A stretch of 64,000 bases of DNA, taken from Calvatia gigantea (Eukaryota; Basidiomycota; Agaricomycetes; Agaricales; Lycoperdaceae). The position numbers and the translations under genes were made by a program. The stretch covers positions 248,001-312,000 of the forward strand of contig JACAAK010000015.1 in the NCBI GenBank assembly GCA_025093985.1. Reading direction: 5' to 3'. Below, piece by piece: positions 44,572 through 57,080 of this stretch. Below the pieces are notes generated by a model. The model saw only the letters and a list, made by a program, of their open reading frames with translations. It was not told the origin of the DNA and did not search any database. The first letter of the stretch is position 1; every line of letters begins with the position of its first letter.

Positions 44572-45279
44572 TGAAGAGATGAGGCAGCGGTTCAATGAAA
44601 ATAGGGTGTGACTGCGTCCGTCAGTCACGAGGCTTCAAAACCAGGTCCAGGAAGGGAGAGACAAAGGCTGGAAACACAAGAGAATGAAGGGCAAGAGTGG
44701 CAGCGTTGCTGAAGACAAGATTTTGGAATGAGTGTGGAACGAGAGTCAATGAGAGAGCAACTGACAACAGGAGACGGAGCTGAGACAGTTCAGAGTGGGA
44801 CTTTGAGAGTGAAAAATGGGTATCCAATTACTAGGTGTCAAGCCTCTACTGGCTCGACTGTATTTATACTGTAGACAACTTGTCTGGTGTTCAATTTCTA
44901 TGGTTATCTACAAATACTGAATCTGTATAGCAAATGAGTTGAGTTAGTATAATGAAGGTTAGGCTAGGGAACTGTGGTAAAATGTTGAAATTTTGAAACA
45001 CAACAAGTGAATGTGCAACTACGGAGGCAAAGAGTCTGAATTAGAAAAAAAAAAGTCGATAACAAGAAAGATGTGTGGTGAAATTTTATTAAAGTGGGTA
45101 GTGGTCTAAAACACGACATATGGCAGGTGAAATGGATGGTTGTGTAGTGAGCGAGGAACAAGCAGATCAGCGACGGATTGATGAATGGTCAGGGTGACAA
45201 AATCTTCAGAGGGCAGACTGATTAGTGTGAGATGCTCATTGGGTGCCGTTCTGAAGGCAGCCAATATGCAGTCTCCATA
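44572..45279 (-). repeat. Gypsy 1 3-prime LTR (708 bp)
   Basis: Plus-strand start TGAAGAGATGAGG, end CAGTCTCCATA. Contains the hairpin GTGACTGCGTCCGTCAGTCA. The mate is at 59,755-60,462, of identical length. Confidence 0.88.
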
Positions 45280-48200
45280 CCTACTGGGGAGTTTTAATAC
45301 TGACCTCCTAGTCAGTCAGGTGTGTAGATGACGAAGCAAGAGCTGTGGATTGAGGTGACGGGATGGAGTGAGGGGTGGCAGTGGTTGATGACAAACCCAA
45401 GGGTTGGGGAACTACAGGCAGTTGAATGCCATGTATGACTCAGAGGGTGTTACGACCCATAGGTTCTGAGTGCTGCCCCCAACTATCTATGGGTGGAAGG
45501 GTGCACCTTTGGGATACCTTGGTTTCCTGGTCTTTGAGCATAGATAAGCAATGCGAGGAATGTCTGACGTTGACAGATACCAAGTTTGAAGACTTGTTTT
45601 CAGGAAGGGGTGGCTCGACATCGTAGGTGTGGTCATTAAGTTGATCAGGGGATGCATCTGTGATCTTCGTGAGAGGTATGGCTTGGAGGTCTTGAGGGTG
45701 GTAAGGAACAAGGCAGAAGGCAGCGAAATGGAGCTTGGAAATGGATCCATCAAGTTCAGGGAGGATGTACGATCCTCTGGTTGTTCGTCGCAGCACAATC
45801 ATAGGGCCGAAATAGCATGGCTTGGTCTTGCTGCCCACATCACTTTCATAGCATGAATTTTGGACAAGAATGAGTGTGCCAGGATCAAAATTGAAGTCGC
45901 AGATAGTATTCTCGTACTTCTTGTTGAATTCTCAGATGGATGCATATTATGCTTTGAGGACTAATTCCTTCACATGTGTGAGATCATGGGGCCATTTTTG
46001 CAGTTGTATTGCTCGTAGGGTGATGAGGTCAGCAGTAGGGACAGGTTTGGTAAGTGCTAGTGCTAGATATGTGGCTTCAGCAAGGTTGAAAGGGAGGAGG
46101 GGTTCGAGGCCATGGGTGATGTAGTAGGGTGAATAGCCTGTGGATTTTTGAATAGAAATGCGTTCTGCCCAAAATACTGAGGGCGTGACAGTTGTCCAGT
46201 GACTTTCTTCCCCTTCTGCTGCCTTTATGAGTGCTTTATGAATGTCGAAGTGTCTTCGTTCAACAGGGCCATTTGCATGGGAGTTGTAGGGCGAGATGTG
46301 GATATGGTTGATCTTGTATCTTGCTGAGAGGTACTCCACAGCTTGTACAAATGCTGGGCCATTGTCTGTGACGATTTCTTCAATAGCTCCCCATCTGCAT
46401 AGTATATCTTCAAATATAAAGGTTCTGAGTGAGTGGGCATTTTCAGCTCAGAGCATCCTCCATTCCAGGTATGAGGAGAGTGAACAGCGGATGTGAATGA
46501 TGTAGTGGTAGCCGTTTGCATGTGGCATGAACATTGTATCAATGTAGGCTTTGCGAAAGAGTGAGAGGGGTGTTGGGACAGTCGGGGGAATGTGGAAGTG
46601 GTGTGAGAGGCACATTTGACATTCGTGGCATGTCTTGATGAACCAGCGCACGTCACAGTCAAGATCTGGCCACCAGAAGCATTCTACAAGATGGATACAA
46701 GTGGTGAATATGCCCTTATGCCCAAGTTCATTGTGTGCTTGCTGTATAAGCTCATATCTTCTCCCTTCCTCTATCACCAGTTTGTGCTTATTCCTATTAT
46801 CCTTCTTCCATAGTTTTCCATCTCTAGCAAAGAATCCAGCCACGATCCGCACAAAGTGCTTGAAGGTGTCTTCAGAGATGCCTTGTGGTTGTTTGAGGTC
46901 CTCGAGGAATGTGTGGACTTGTTGAAGTTCGAGATTGCGCATTTTGGCCTTTTTGGAGTGCAGGATTGTTGGGGTCAAAGGTAGGGGTATATCGGTGTTC
47001 ACATTGGTGAGGATCTCAACAGGGGAGGTTGAGGGATTAGTGGTGGTTAGAGGAGGTCATCCGAGTTGCTGTAGAGTGGCTTGTACTGGCCCAATTTCAT
47101 TGAGGAATTCGATTGCAAACGTATTGCAAGTTTCTGGCCACCAGGTATCGTCCTTGGTGATATAGCTGTGCTACTGTACTGCATGCTGGTTTTGCGCTGA
47201 GAGGGTGAAGGCGTTGGCAGAGTCAATCCATTCTTCATAGTTATCATTGACCACTGGGTCTTCTGGTGCTCAAAGGTGTCGCGAGAGTCCATCAGGGCTG
47301 TGTTCTTGCCCGAGAATGTGTCAGAGGCGAAAGTTAAAGAGGAGGATGGCTGCAATCCATCAGTTCATTGCAGCATTTGGCTGGATGTTGGGGTTGTTAA
47401 TCATCCCTTTGATGTACTTCATGTCGACTTCCACAACTAGATCCTTCACTCCTATAATCCAAATCTTGACATCCTTTAGTGCTTGGAATACACCAAATAA
47501 CTCCAGCTTTGCTTGCGAGTATCGTGATTCACGATCATTGAGTGTGATTGAGCCAAATCTTGAGGGATAGCATTTGTTGTCATTGCCTTGTTGTGAGAGA
47601 ATGTAGCCGACTGCGATATGGGAGGTGTCGACTGCGAGTGTGACTTTGTTAGGGCTTGAGTAGTTGATAGCTCAGATAGCAGGTGAGTTTTGTGCAAGTG
47701 TCTTGAGTTCATCTATAGCAGCTTGGTGTTCCTCCGTGAACTCGAATTCAACCTCTTTCTTCATCAGGTGAACTAACAGCCTTGAGATAGCTGCGAAGTC
47801 CTTGATAAACATCCAGATAGTCCCTAATGTCCCAAGGAACCCCCTTATCTCCATAACATTCCTGCATGGTGGCCAGTCAACCACTTTCTGGACTCTGGCA
47901 GTATCTGGCAAGTGACCTTCATAAGTACAAAGGTGTCCGACAACGAGAGTGGATGGAGTGCAGAAGTGGGATTTCTTAGCTGAAAAGGTCCCCCCTGCAT
48001 GTTTGATACGTTGGAGGACTCGGTTGACATTGTTGAGGTGTTCCCATACAAATCTTTGTATGTTGGGGTTTTCAGGGATCACTTCGAAACTGTCCACAGT
48101 TTCATAACGAGTTGCAGGTCCCTTGACAGGTACATCATTGACAAAGGGCATGGTGATGTGAGGGATTTCAGGTTGGAGAAGGTGTGTAAGGTCGCCTTGT

Positions 48201-49563
48201 TGAATTTGCATAGAGTTGGTGTAACCCATCAAGATAGAGGTGAGGCGAAGGGTGCCAACCAGGCATTGGAATGTTGTGAGGTCTCTAGATTCAGGTGCTA
48301 GTGAGCGCTGATCAAATCCAACAAATAAGTCAAAAATGGTGTAGCATCCTCATCCTCCAAATGACTTTGCATAGTGTTCCACAGTAGGTGGCAGTCCACT
48401 GTCCTTAATCGTGATGGCATTGAGTGGCTGTAAGTCGTGTATGAGCTGTAGTGATTTCCCATCCTTCTTGAGTACACAAAACCATCATGATTGATAGGAC
48501 GAGTTGGATGGTTCATAAACACCGGCTGCAATCTTCACTTTGATGATTTCAACAACTTGGTGGTAGATTCCGGGTGGTATTGGTATATTCTTGCATACCC
48601 AGGGAATGTGTTTGATGGTGGGGATAGTGACAGGGTCAAAATACTCATCTGAGAACTTTCCCTTCTCCTCCTCAGACCATGCAAAGGCAAGTTCTTGCAC
48701 CTTGATAAGGTGGTGTACAAGCTTTTCCTCCTCGTCCGATAAGAAATTCTCTTTGTTAACCTGTATAGCCTCTTTGTATTCTAGAGTATAGTGTAAGCTT
48801 GGTGTGAAGTTGGGAGGATGAGTAGGAAGCTTAGGCATGTTTTCTAATGGGTCACAGGAAATTTGTCGCACAATACGAAAATTTTCGGGAAGGGTGGTTG
48901 TGACTGGTCGTATTTGGTTCACAACTTTCTTGTAGGCGAGACTTGAAGCTTCGATATGGTGCACATAGTTTATAATATTAGGGAAGGAAATGTCGTATAT
49001 TTCTTGAGGTTTGTTGATAGGGGAGAATGATGAGGAAGTGAAAGCGAGCAGAGAGATCATGTAGCAGGATAGTGTGTCGACGGATAAGGAAGGTGGATCA
49101 TGTGATGTGGAATCTCCTCAACTGATAGCAGCCGAATCATCAATATTTAAAAACCCAAGCTGGACTGAAGGGAGTGGCGGATACATGGTCTGGTTGGTAT
49201 AGTGAAGGTATCATGGGTATTGGGATCAATGAGTGTGAGGTGTGAGTCGCCATTGGTGTAGTGGTGTGTTCGGGCTTCAGTAAGTGTAAGGAATGGATAG
49301 CTGAGTAGCATTTCATATGATGCGTTTTCAACAACTTGGACTTGTAGGTAGAATGTGCTGTGACCAATGCGAGCTGGGAGGTCTCGAAGGAGGCCTAGTG
49401 TGGAGTCCTTGGATGAATTAGCAGCTTCCATGACCATAGTTTGAGTGGAAAGGAGAGGGAACGTAAGCTTTTCCCAAATGTCTCTTCTAATCGCCGTAAT
49501 CTGAGATCCCTTGTCAAGTATAGCATCAACTGTGAGCTTCCCATTGAGCTCTAAGGGTATCAT
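45280..49563 (-). pseudogene. Gypsy 1 pol: protease, RT, RNase H, integrase
   Basis: Reading leftward: retropepsin-like ILDKGSQITAIRRDIWEKL (near 49,510), RT (AAGVYEPSNSSYQS, FCVLKKDGKSLQLIHDLQPLN, IFDLFVGFDQR, PFVNDVPVKG), RNase H region (47,050-47,700), integrase HHCC (HNELGHKGIF..HECQMC) and core (YIDTM, VTDNGPAF, GPVERRHFD), and the C-terminal GSYILPELDGS..LHFAAFCLVPYH. The YxDD motif reads FVND, so a catalytic Asp has become Asn. Stops are mostly TGA where arginine is expected, for example after SFGG, after EWRML and in SI-stop-EFNKKY. Not functional. Confidence 0.82.
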
Positions 49564-49799
49564 TCGTAGTTCTTCAACTTGGTTGGCTACTATGAGAGAG
49601 CCAGGTAGGGATTGCTGGTGGAGAAATGAGGAATGGGGAATGTCAATATCATCAGAATGTGCTTCCTCATAAGCTGAAATGGTAGCTGTGGGTCCAGTGG
49701 GTATACGTTGTGTAGTGAGCTGGTCTTTGATGTACTTTCGTGCTTCGGGTGTGGCAGAGTAGAATTCTCAGAGTGTTATTGAAAATGGAGTATCGAGGC

Positions 49800-51591
49800 T
49801 GTGTTGTATGACATTCTGATTAAGGGTAGGATCTTCTATGGGTGTCGAGTAATGATATTGCAGCTGGTTCGAGGTCGGTGGTACAGGCGTGGTATGTTTT
49901 GGTGAAGACACAGTTAGGTTGGCCAGAGTTGGGAATTGATCCGTTCATGTTCCAGGGCTTGGCTTCAGCTTGTTTGATGATTGGCTGGTGGCTCTCAGAG
50001 CACTTTGAGCCTTGGTAGCACCTTTGTTGCAGTTCTGGATCTCTTCCTTGCATTTAAGTGCCACCATTGTGACTGTATTGAGTATTTGTAGTTCCTGCTC
50101 TTCTTGTATAGTGGCATTGAAGTGTGAGGATATGTGGGAGGATATGGGCGGTTGTAGTGTTTGTGAGGGAGTGGGTATGGCTTCAAGGATATTGGTTTGG
50201 ATGATAGGAGGGGGTGCTGAGTGAGAGCGGTGCCAGTTGTCAATACGTTCCTTGATGTTTTGTCCTGGTGCAATTCATGGGGTAACTAAGGTGCTGTCTG
50301 GGAGGCAGATGCGATTGGTGTGATCTTGGATGCATAGGCCTTGTTGGATGTACTTTGAAAGCTCTTGACATGATCACAGGTAGTGGTCCAAGTTTGAGCA
50401 GAATTTGCAGTCAGGTGGTGGCAGGCGTTGATACGAGTTATAATTAGGGACTGGTGATGGGCCTTGGGCTGAGTGTCTGAGTTTTCCGGCTAGCTTGTTG
50501 AGGAAGGTATCAGATACGAGGAAATGTTCAATGGACAACATGTCAAATGTTTCCCGAGGTGGTTGTGGAGCGGGTGCAGTCAGATATGAGGGTGCTGTGT
50601 GAGTTGAAAACGAGGGAAGGGCTAGAGGAGCTCCACCATTGTCGCTGTTGAGTAAGAACCTTGCCACACGTTCAATATCTGTCATTGGCCATGTGTCATT
50701 GAGTGGGTGGAGAGGGTCACTGAGGTGGAGTTGAATGTGAACTTGGTTGCAGAAATCTATGTGGAGTCCTGACAGGAATCGCTTGCTCTGTTCTTGTCGT
50801 GATATGACTCCTTGAGCCAGTAGCCAGTCAGATTTAGTTATGAATTGGTGGTAGTACTCACTGAATTGGAAGCGGTCTCTCATCGGGATCACAGCTTGGT
50901 TCTCAGCTATGATTTCTAGGTCTGTAATTGTGTATCAGTGTTCATCTTTGGCTCCAGGGTAGTATGAGATAATCTTGTTTTTAAACAAATTCCAGTCTCC
51001 TTGTGCATTTACAGCTGGTCCTCTCCAAATTTCTTCATCTTGGCTGTCTAGATATCGCAGAGTGTGGGTTATCAGGTCCTGAGGTGCAATGTTGCACTCG
51101 CGTCCTAGGATTTCAATCTTGTCAAAAAAATGTTTGAGGGATCAAAGCTGTCCATCAAAACGAGGTGCCGATCGGTCGTAGGGGCTAGGCATGTAGCAGA
51201 CAGGAGCTGGTAGGGAAGGAGCCTGGTAGTAGTGTCTCAGTGGTGAAGGAGATCAGGCACGTTGAGTTGGGTAGGCATCCCATCGTGCTGGGTTCAGAGA
51301 AGGGCAAGCATGGCCACCATGCCACGGTGGTGTTGGAGGACACTGGTGTAATCCGGGTGGAGCTTGTGGTTGCAACAGTCCTGGATGTGCATTGCCCTGG
51401 TTGTAGGCTGGTGGTTGTTGCTGTTGTCGTGGAGGTGTTGGAGGACAGGGGTGATCGGGACGTGGTGCTAGTGGTCGGTTGCTGGGTCTAGCTTCATTTT
51501 GAGGTGGGGATATGGGTCCTTGGGAAATGACACCAGCATAGACATTACCATCACGAGCAAAGTCGAGTTGAAAGGGTTCCTGTGAGGCCAT
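49800..51591 (-). pseudogene. Gypsy 1 gag
   Basis: Starts MASQEPFQLDFARDGNVYAG, then a Pro/Gln-rich stretch, the capsid-like region (ILGRECNIAPQDLITHTLRY, FNQV-type FCNQVHIQLHL) and one zinc knuckle, CKFCSNLDHYL-stop-SC, which is C-x2-C-x4-H-x4-C if the TGA is read as the original CGA. Several other stops. Upstream, at 51,758, the leader is cut by gypsy element 2. Confidence 0.75.
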
Positions 51592-51763
51592 GGATGATGT
51601 AAGCTGGCTCCAGTGCAGGGATATATCAGAATTTGATCCAATATTAAATGGTGCAAATGAAAAGAATTCTTCTACAGTTGTGATTGTATCGTTGGATAAG
51701 TTATTCGGGTTATGGAGTGAGAAGGTGACCTCGTGAGTGAGGTTCCATGGAATTCTGGATAAT

Positions 51764-52070
51764 TGTTACAACCTTAGTCTGATAAGACCTCAGGTTGCAG
51801 CTTAGGCTAAGTCTTGAGGGCGAGTAAGGGGAGAAGAACCAGGTGGTTAAGTGTACTGAATACAGAGTATGTATGTATGCTTAAATACAGGAGGAACATC
51901 CAGTTGAATGGATAAAGATAACTACATGAAACGTCCAATGACTATAGCATAGTAGTTATGAGTCAGAGCTTGGGGATCGCGCAGGCAGGAATAACTGAAA
52001 CAGGTACATGGTTAGGAAGGAATGCAGACAAGTATGGAGCTGATACGAGAATAGACTAGAGTTTACAACA
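51764..52070 (-). repeat. Gypsy 2 3-prime LTR (307 bp)
   Basis: TGTTACAACC...TTTACAACA on the plus strand. Preceded on the coding strand by CCAGGGGGTAT (52,071-52,081), a possible polypurine tract. Confidence 0.9.
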
Positions 52071-52088
52071 ATACCCCCTGGTTAGGCT

Positions 52089-53078
52089 TCATGCCTCAGG
52101 AAGCTCATCAAAGTCTCCATTTACCATGGCGGCGGCAAGTGCTTTCTTGGTGGATGTGATGAGGAATTCTCCACTGTTTGATTTTGCAAAGAAGACTGGC
52201 AAATGGCTGTGGCCGTCTTGATGGATAGGGACTGGGACACCGTTGAAGGGGAACTCGGTGGTGGTGGAGCTCTCCCAGTAGTTCTTGACTATTGATTTCC
52301 AGTAACGTTGGTCTTTCTCTTGTCCTGGTAGTACAGTGCAGAACCTTGTGGGAGGAAGAAAAACTGATGCAAGTTATGGTGGGGTAATGGTTTTTATGAA
52401 GCATCAGAGGGTATTGACTTCTTCCTTCATGGAGACCGTGACTTCTTCGTCCATGGGGGTATCAGCACAAGATGGCAGGGAGGAATTAACTGTGTCATGC
52501 AGCTCGGAGAGTGTGATGTGAATTCTGTTAACCAGGGTGTTGATGTCGGGGTCTTCATTTGTTTTGTCTCTTCCAAGCAGCTTCATGGCTACGTCTGCAA
52601 GTTCGAGGAAGATATTGGCGATGTTGAGATGATTGAAGACTTCGAGGCCTAAGTCAATTCAGCTTTGAAGTCCTTGGACCTGATCCCATTCACTGGGGAT
52701 AAGGGTAGACTAGTCTAGGGCTCGGAAGATGGCGGGGATGTGCTGGTTGGTGGAGGAAGATGTGTTGGCGAACCCTGCATACATGTTGGTGAAGGTGATG
52801 CATGTAGTAGCAAGGGTGATGTGTCAGTTTACAACTAATCGTCGGTTTTGGGTGGAGATGTTCTCAATTTCATTGTTGGTTGCTTTATCAACATCCTTGA
52901 GCAGGGCTTCAAGGAGGCCTTGTGCTGGGGACAGTGTCTTTGCAAGGTTATAGTGGGTTCCTTGGAGAGCAGGTGCTCGGCTGTTGCCTGGTTCGGAGAA
53001 TGGGAGGGAGGAGATTCTGGTAGGAGTGGGGTGGACGAGGGAGTCAATAGTGATGCAGTTAGGTTGGGAGGCAGGCAT
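52089..53078 (-). pseudogene. Gypsy 2 extra C-terminal region (ORF3) of unknown function, about 329 codons
   Basis: In frame with pol after a single TAA (53,085-53,087), beginning MPASQPNCITIDSLVHPTPT and ending VNGDFDELPEA just before the 3-prime LTR. It includes LLEALLKDVDKATNNEIENI, LELADVAMKLLGRDKTNEDP, IHITLSELHDTVNSSLP and VPVPIHQDGHSHLPVFFAK. Internal stops are TGA, TAG and TAA at positions compatible with C-to-T decay of CGA, CAG and CAA. No membrane segment or signal peptide, so not a typical env. It could be a separate third gene or a long pol extension beyond the chromodomain. Confidence 0.55.
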
Positions 53079-55475
53079 GTCTGTTTAGTTTCTTTGTTTG
53101 GGTTGCTTGTTTGATGCTTTTTTGTGTTTTCTGCCCCCTCTTTTATGGGTATCCTCCAGATGCCTTTCTTGGTAGTCTCTTATGGCATCTTTCACATTTT
53201 CCAAGTTAGACTCTGCTGTCCATGTATCTTCTTCATTGCTATACCCCTTCCAGTGGACTAGGAATTGATATCCCCTTCCTCATTTTCGTCGTCCACGGAT
53301 CTCCTCTACTTTATACTCTTCCTCATTGTTGATGATCACTGGGTCAGGTGCTGATGGTTGTTTTTGACTCGGGAACTCCACCTAGTGTGCTGGTGTCAGG
53401 AGCTGTTTGTTGAATACATCATGGATGGCCCATCCATCCGGTAGTGCCAGCCAATATGCTGCTTCTCCTATTTTTTCCTTAATAAGGAAAGGCCCATACC
53501 ATTTTTGGCCTAGCTTCTTTGATGATTGATTGGTATGGATATTGGTGTTCTCTAACCATACTTTATCTCCTGTTTGATATGTGTTGGTGTGGGTTCTACT
53601 GCAGTTGTGTTGTTGTTTCATCTTTTCTTGGTATGTCCATAGTGCTGCTGAGGCATTGTCTCGGGTGGCCTGTAGTTGTTCCAGGAATGCTGTGGCAATG
53701 GGATTGTTCATTGTCAGCTCGTTCTTGCCTTTCCACAGATTCCTTCCATAGTTTAGGAAGAATGGTGTTTCCTGTGTTCCCCCATATTGCTTGTCATTGT
53801 ACTGAAATTCCACAATGGGGAGCCATTCCGCCCAGTCATCCTGGTCATAGTTGCAGTACAGGTGGATGTAGGTTTCCACTTCCCTATTGATGCGTTCAGT
53901 TTGTCCATCCATTTGTGGATGGTATGCTGTTGATAGATTTTGTTCAATGCCAAGTCCCTTGAATAACTCCTTGGTGAATTCTGATGCGAATTGAGGTCCT
54001 CGGTCACTAAGTACTTTCCTCAGTAATCCATGTAGCTTCCATATTTCGTCTTGATATATCCTTGTGATGTCTTTGGATGACGCATCCATGGTTGTCGCTG
54101 AGAGTCATATTATTTTTGTGAAGCAGTCCACAATGATTAGTATTGCGTCTTTTCTGTTAGACTCCGGCAGCAGTCTGATCATGTCGACACTGATTTCTTC
54201 CCAAGGTCTGTTTGGTATTGGGAGGGGATGTAGTGGCAATTTGAGCGGCTTCATTCTTGACTTGTTTTTTTGGCAGGCTTGGCATCCTCGGATATATCTT
54301 TTTATATTCTTTCGTATCGATGGCCACCAGTAGTCTCGGCTGATCAGTTCTGTCATCCTGTGTTGTCCTGGGTGTCCTGCATCTGGGGTGTCATGGTACT
54401 GTATTAGGATTTCTTCTCGTAGTTTCTAGTCGGGCGGGATATATGCACTATTCTGTTTGTAGATCACTCCACCATCTTCAGTGAGCTGTGATCCTTGTTT
54501 CTGTAACTCAGTTAGGACCATTGTTTCTCATCGGGTTCAGCCTCAGATTCATTCCAGGAAGTTTGGTTTGATGAACAATTCTGTCCATAAGAGTATTGTG
54601 CTGTCTGTGCCTTCCGTCTGTAGCCAGCTTTCTCGAATCATAGTGACTAGTTTATCTTCTTGTCCTCCTGGCATTTGGTGAATTCAGGATAACAGATCAG
54701 CTTTCATGTTTGTTTTTCCCGGTACATGTCGTAGCATGAAGTTGTAGTCTTGCAGCCATAGGTACCACTGTGCTTGTCATCCGTTTAGTTTCTGTGGTTC
54801 TCGATAATACTTGAGATTTTCATGGTCAGTCCAGATTTCGAATTGTTCCTCGGCATCCAGGAGGTAATGTCTCCATTCCTTCAGGGTGTGAACAATGGCT
54901 AGTAATTCTTTGTTGTATATTTCGTAGTTTCATTCTGCCGGTGACAGCGTCCGTGATGTGAAAGCAATTGGATGCCATTTGTCTCCTTGTAATTGTGAAA
55001 GGACTCCTCCTAATGCATAGTCCAATGTGTCAACTTCTACTTTGAATTGGCTGTGTCTTTGTGGTAATGTTAGGACAAGTTCTTCAGTGATACATTTCTT
55101 GAGTCGGTTGAATGAGTCTTGGTGCTCTTCTGTCCATTCCCATGTGGTTGCTCCTTTGAGTTTGTTCAAGGGCCCCACAATTGTGCTGAAGTTTTTGGTG
55201 AAATGTCGATAGTAGTTTGCAAAGCCCAGGAACCTTTCCACCCCTTTGGTGTTCCTGGGTTCAGGCCATTTCCACACCATTTTTACTTTGTCTTCCTCCA
55301 TTTCGATTCGTCCATGTCCTACCTGAACTCCTAGCATTGGGATTTCTTCTGCATCGAAGATGCACTTGGTTCACTTGAAGCATAAGTTGTACTGGACTGC
55401 TCATTCCAGAAATTGTATTGTCCATTCCTTTAGTTGCTCTTTGGTGTCTCCTGGGATGGCAAAGTCATCCATATA

Positions 55476-57080
55476 CAGTAAGGGACAAAACCGTTCCAAT
55501 GTTTTGAACTTTTCAGAAGATCAGCTCATAACTCAAGGACTACTGTGGCTGTGCACTTCCTAATTTAATTGTAGATAGTCCAGTATCTTATCTAATCATA
55601 TGCAAAGTATGATTATGTAATCCTTTGTTTTGGGGGAGTTATTAATTAATTAATATTTTAAGTACATTGGAACAGTTTTGTCCCTCTCAAATTCTGAGCA
55701 CATGACTTCGTTTATTGCAATCAAATAAATACAAATAAAATCATGTGACCATGTAGGGTGATGTATAAATGGATGTGCTTATTCTCAGGTGCAAATTAAC
55801 TCCCCCACTATACCTTTACAACTATATGCGCTCTCTTTCCTCTACTCAGACCAATAGAGTCCTCTCTTACCTGGACCAAGGGAAATCTGCTCATCATATT
55901 GCTTCTATTACTGGTCTGGGAGTCAGTACTATTTCTAGGATTCGCTCCAAACATAGATCAACACTTTCCAAATCTGTTGGTGGCCGCCCATCTAAACTTT
56001 CTCCCTCTGATATCCACTATTCTGTTCGCCTCATCACCTCTCGCAAGGCTGACAATGCCTCCCAAGTCACCAAATCACTTCAAAATGTTATTGCCCAGCC
56101 TGTATCCACCAAAACAGTGCGCAGGGCACTCAGAGGAGCTGGAATGAAGGCTGTAGTCAAGCGGAAACGACCTAAACTTACTGCTGTCCATAGGAGGAAA
56201 AGGTTGGAGTGGGCAGAAGCACATGTTAACTGGACCCTGGAGGACTGGAAGAGGGTTATTTGGACAGATGAGTCCAAAATCAATCGGTTTGGATCAGATG
56301 GAAGGGTTTGGGTATGGAAAAAGGCAGGAGAGGGGCTGAATGATAGATTGGTTGAGGGAACAGTCAAGTTTGGTGGAGGAAATGTGATGATCTGGGGTTG
56401 TATGCTGTGGGATGGAGTGGGGTTTGCCACTAAAATTGAAGGGAAGATGGATGCTGACCTTTATGTTCAAATTTTGGGGGATGAACTAAAGAGGAGCATC
56501 AGGTGGTATGGGAAGAATGAGGAGGATATGGTCTTCCAACAGGACAATGACCCCAAACACAAGAGCAAAAAGGCTACAAACTGGCTAGATGAGTCTGAAT
56601 TGGAGGTTATGGTATGGCCCCCACAGTCTCCAGACCTTAATCCCATTGAACATCTCTGGACTCACCTCAAGAATAAGCTGGGAGAGTATGATACTCCTCC
56701 TGATAGCATGAATACCCTATGGGAGAGGATACAAAAGGAGTGGGATGACATAGAACCAGAAGTGTGTCAGAATCTGATAGAGAGTATGCCTAGGAGGGTC
56801 CAGGCAGTTTTACAGGCCAAGGGAGCTTATACCAGGTACTAGAATACCCATTTTGTATATAAATTTCAAGAGGGACAAAACTGTTCCAATGCACTTAAAA
56901 TATTAATTAATTAATAACTCCCCTAAAACAAAGGATTACATAATCATACTTTGCATATGATTAGATAAGATACTGGACTATCTACAATTAAATTAGGAAG
57001 TGCACAGCCACAGTAGTCCTTGAGATATGAGCTGATCTTCTGAGAAGTTCAAAACATTGGAACGGTTTTGTCCCTTACTG
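55476..57080 (+). mobile_element. Complete Tc1/mariner element D (1,605 bp)
   Basis: Same ends and length as element A, flanked by TA (55,474-55,475; 57,081-57,082). It is inserted inside the tyrosine-methionine codons of the gypsy 2 YMDD motif: the minus strand reads GACATTATAAAC-TA, then the element, then TATATGGATGAC. Confidence 0.96.
55769..56842 (+). CDS. Tc1/mariner DD34E transposase, element D
   Basis: 357 residues, open. It has a paired-like N-terminal DNA-binding region, a GRPSKLS linker and the catalytic D (WTDESK), D (QQDNDPKHK) and E (NPIEHLW) with 34 residues between the last two. Unlike element A it keeps the usual DNDPKH histidine and arginine in KTVRRALRG, so it is the better candidate for an active source copy. 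It shares the layout of element A: 210 bp arms and the same start position relative to the left end. Confidence 0.95.
   Translation: MDVLILRCKLTPPLYLYNYMRSLSSTQTNRVLSYLDQGKSAHHIASITGLGVSTISRIRSKHRSTLSKSVGGRPSKLSPSDIHYSVRLITSRKADNASQVTKSLQNVIAQPVSTKTVRRALRGAGMKAVVKRKRPKLTAVHRRKRLEWAEAHVNWTLEDWKRVIWTDESKINRFGSDGRVWVWKKAGEGLNDRLVEGTVKFGGGNVMIWGCMLWDGVGFATKIEGKMDADLYVQILGDELKRSIRWYGKNEEDMVFQQDNDPKHKSKKATNWLDESELEVMVWPPQSPDLNPIEHLWTHLKNKLGEYDTPPDSMNTLWERIQKEWDDIEPEVCQNLIESMPRRVQAVLQAKGAYTRY

Noticed and set aside
51240..51491. Plus-strand valine-rich open frame opposite gypsy 1 gag
   Set aside because: Reverse of the proline/glutamine-rich gag stretch; composition artefact.
53382..54089. Integrase frame of gypsy 2 as a separate intact gene
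   Set aside because: It is part of one pol frame with stops on both sides; being open for 235 codons is chance survival.
55476..57080. Gypsy-transposase fusion gene (host-tamed element)
   Set aside because: The Tc1 has both ends, TA flanks and the opposite coding strand to the gypsy; it is a plain insertion.
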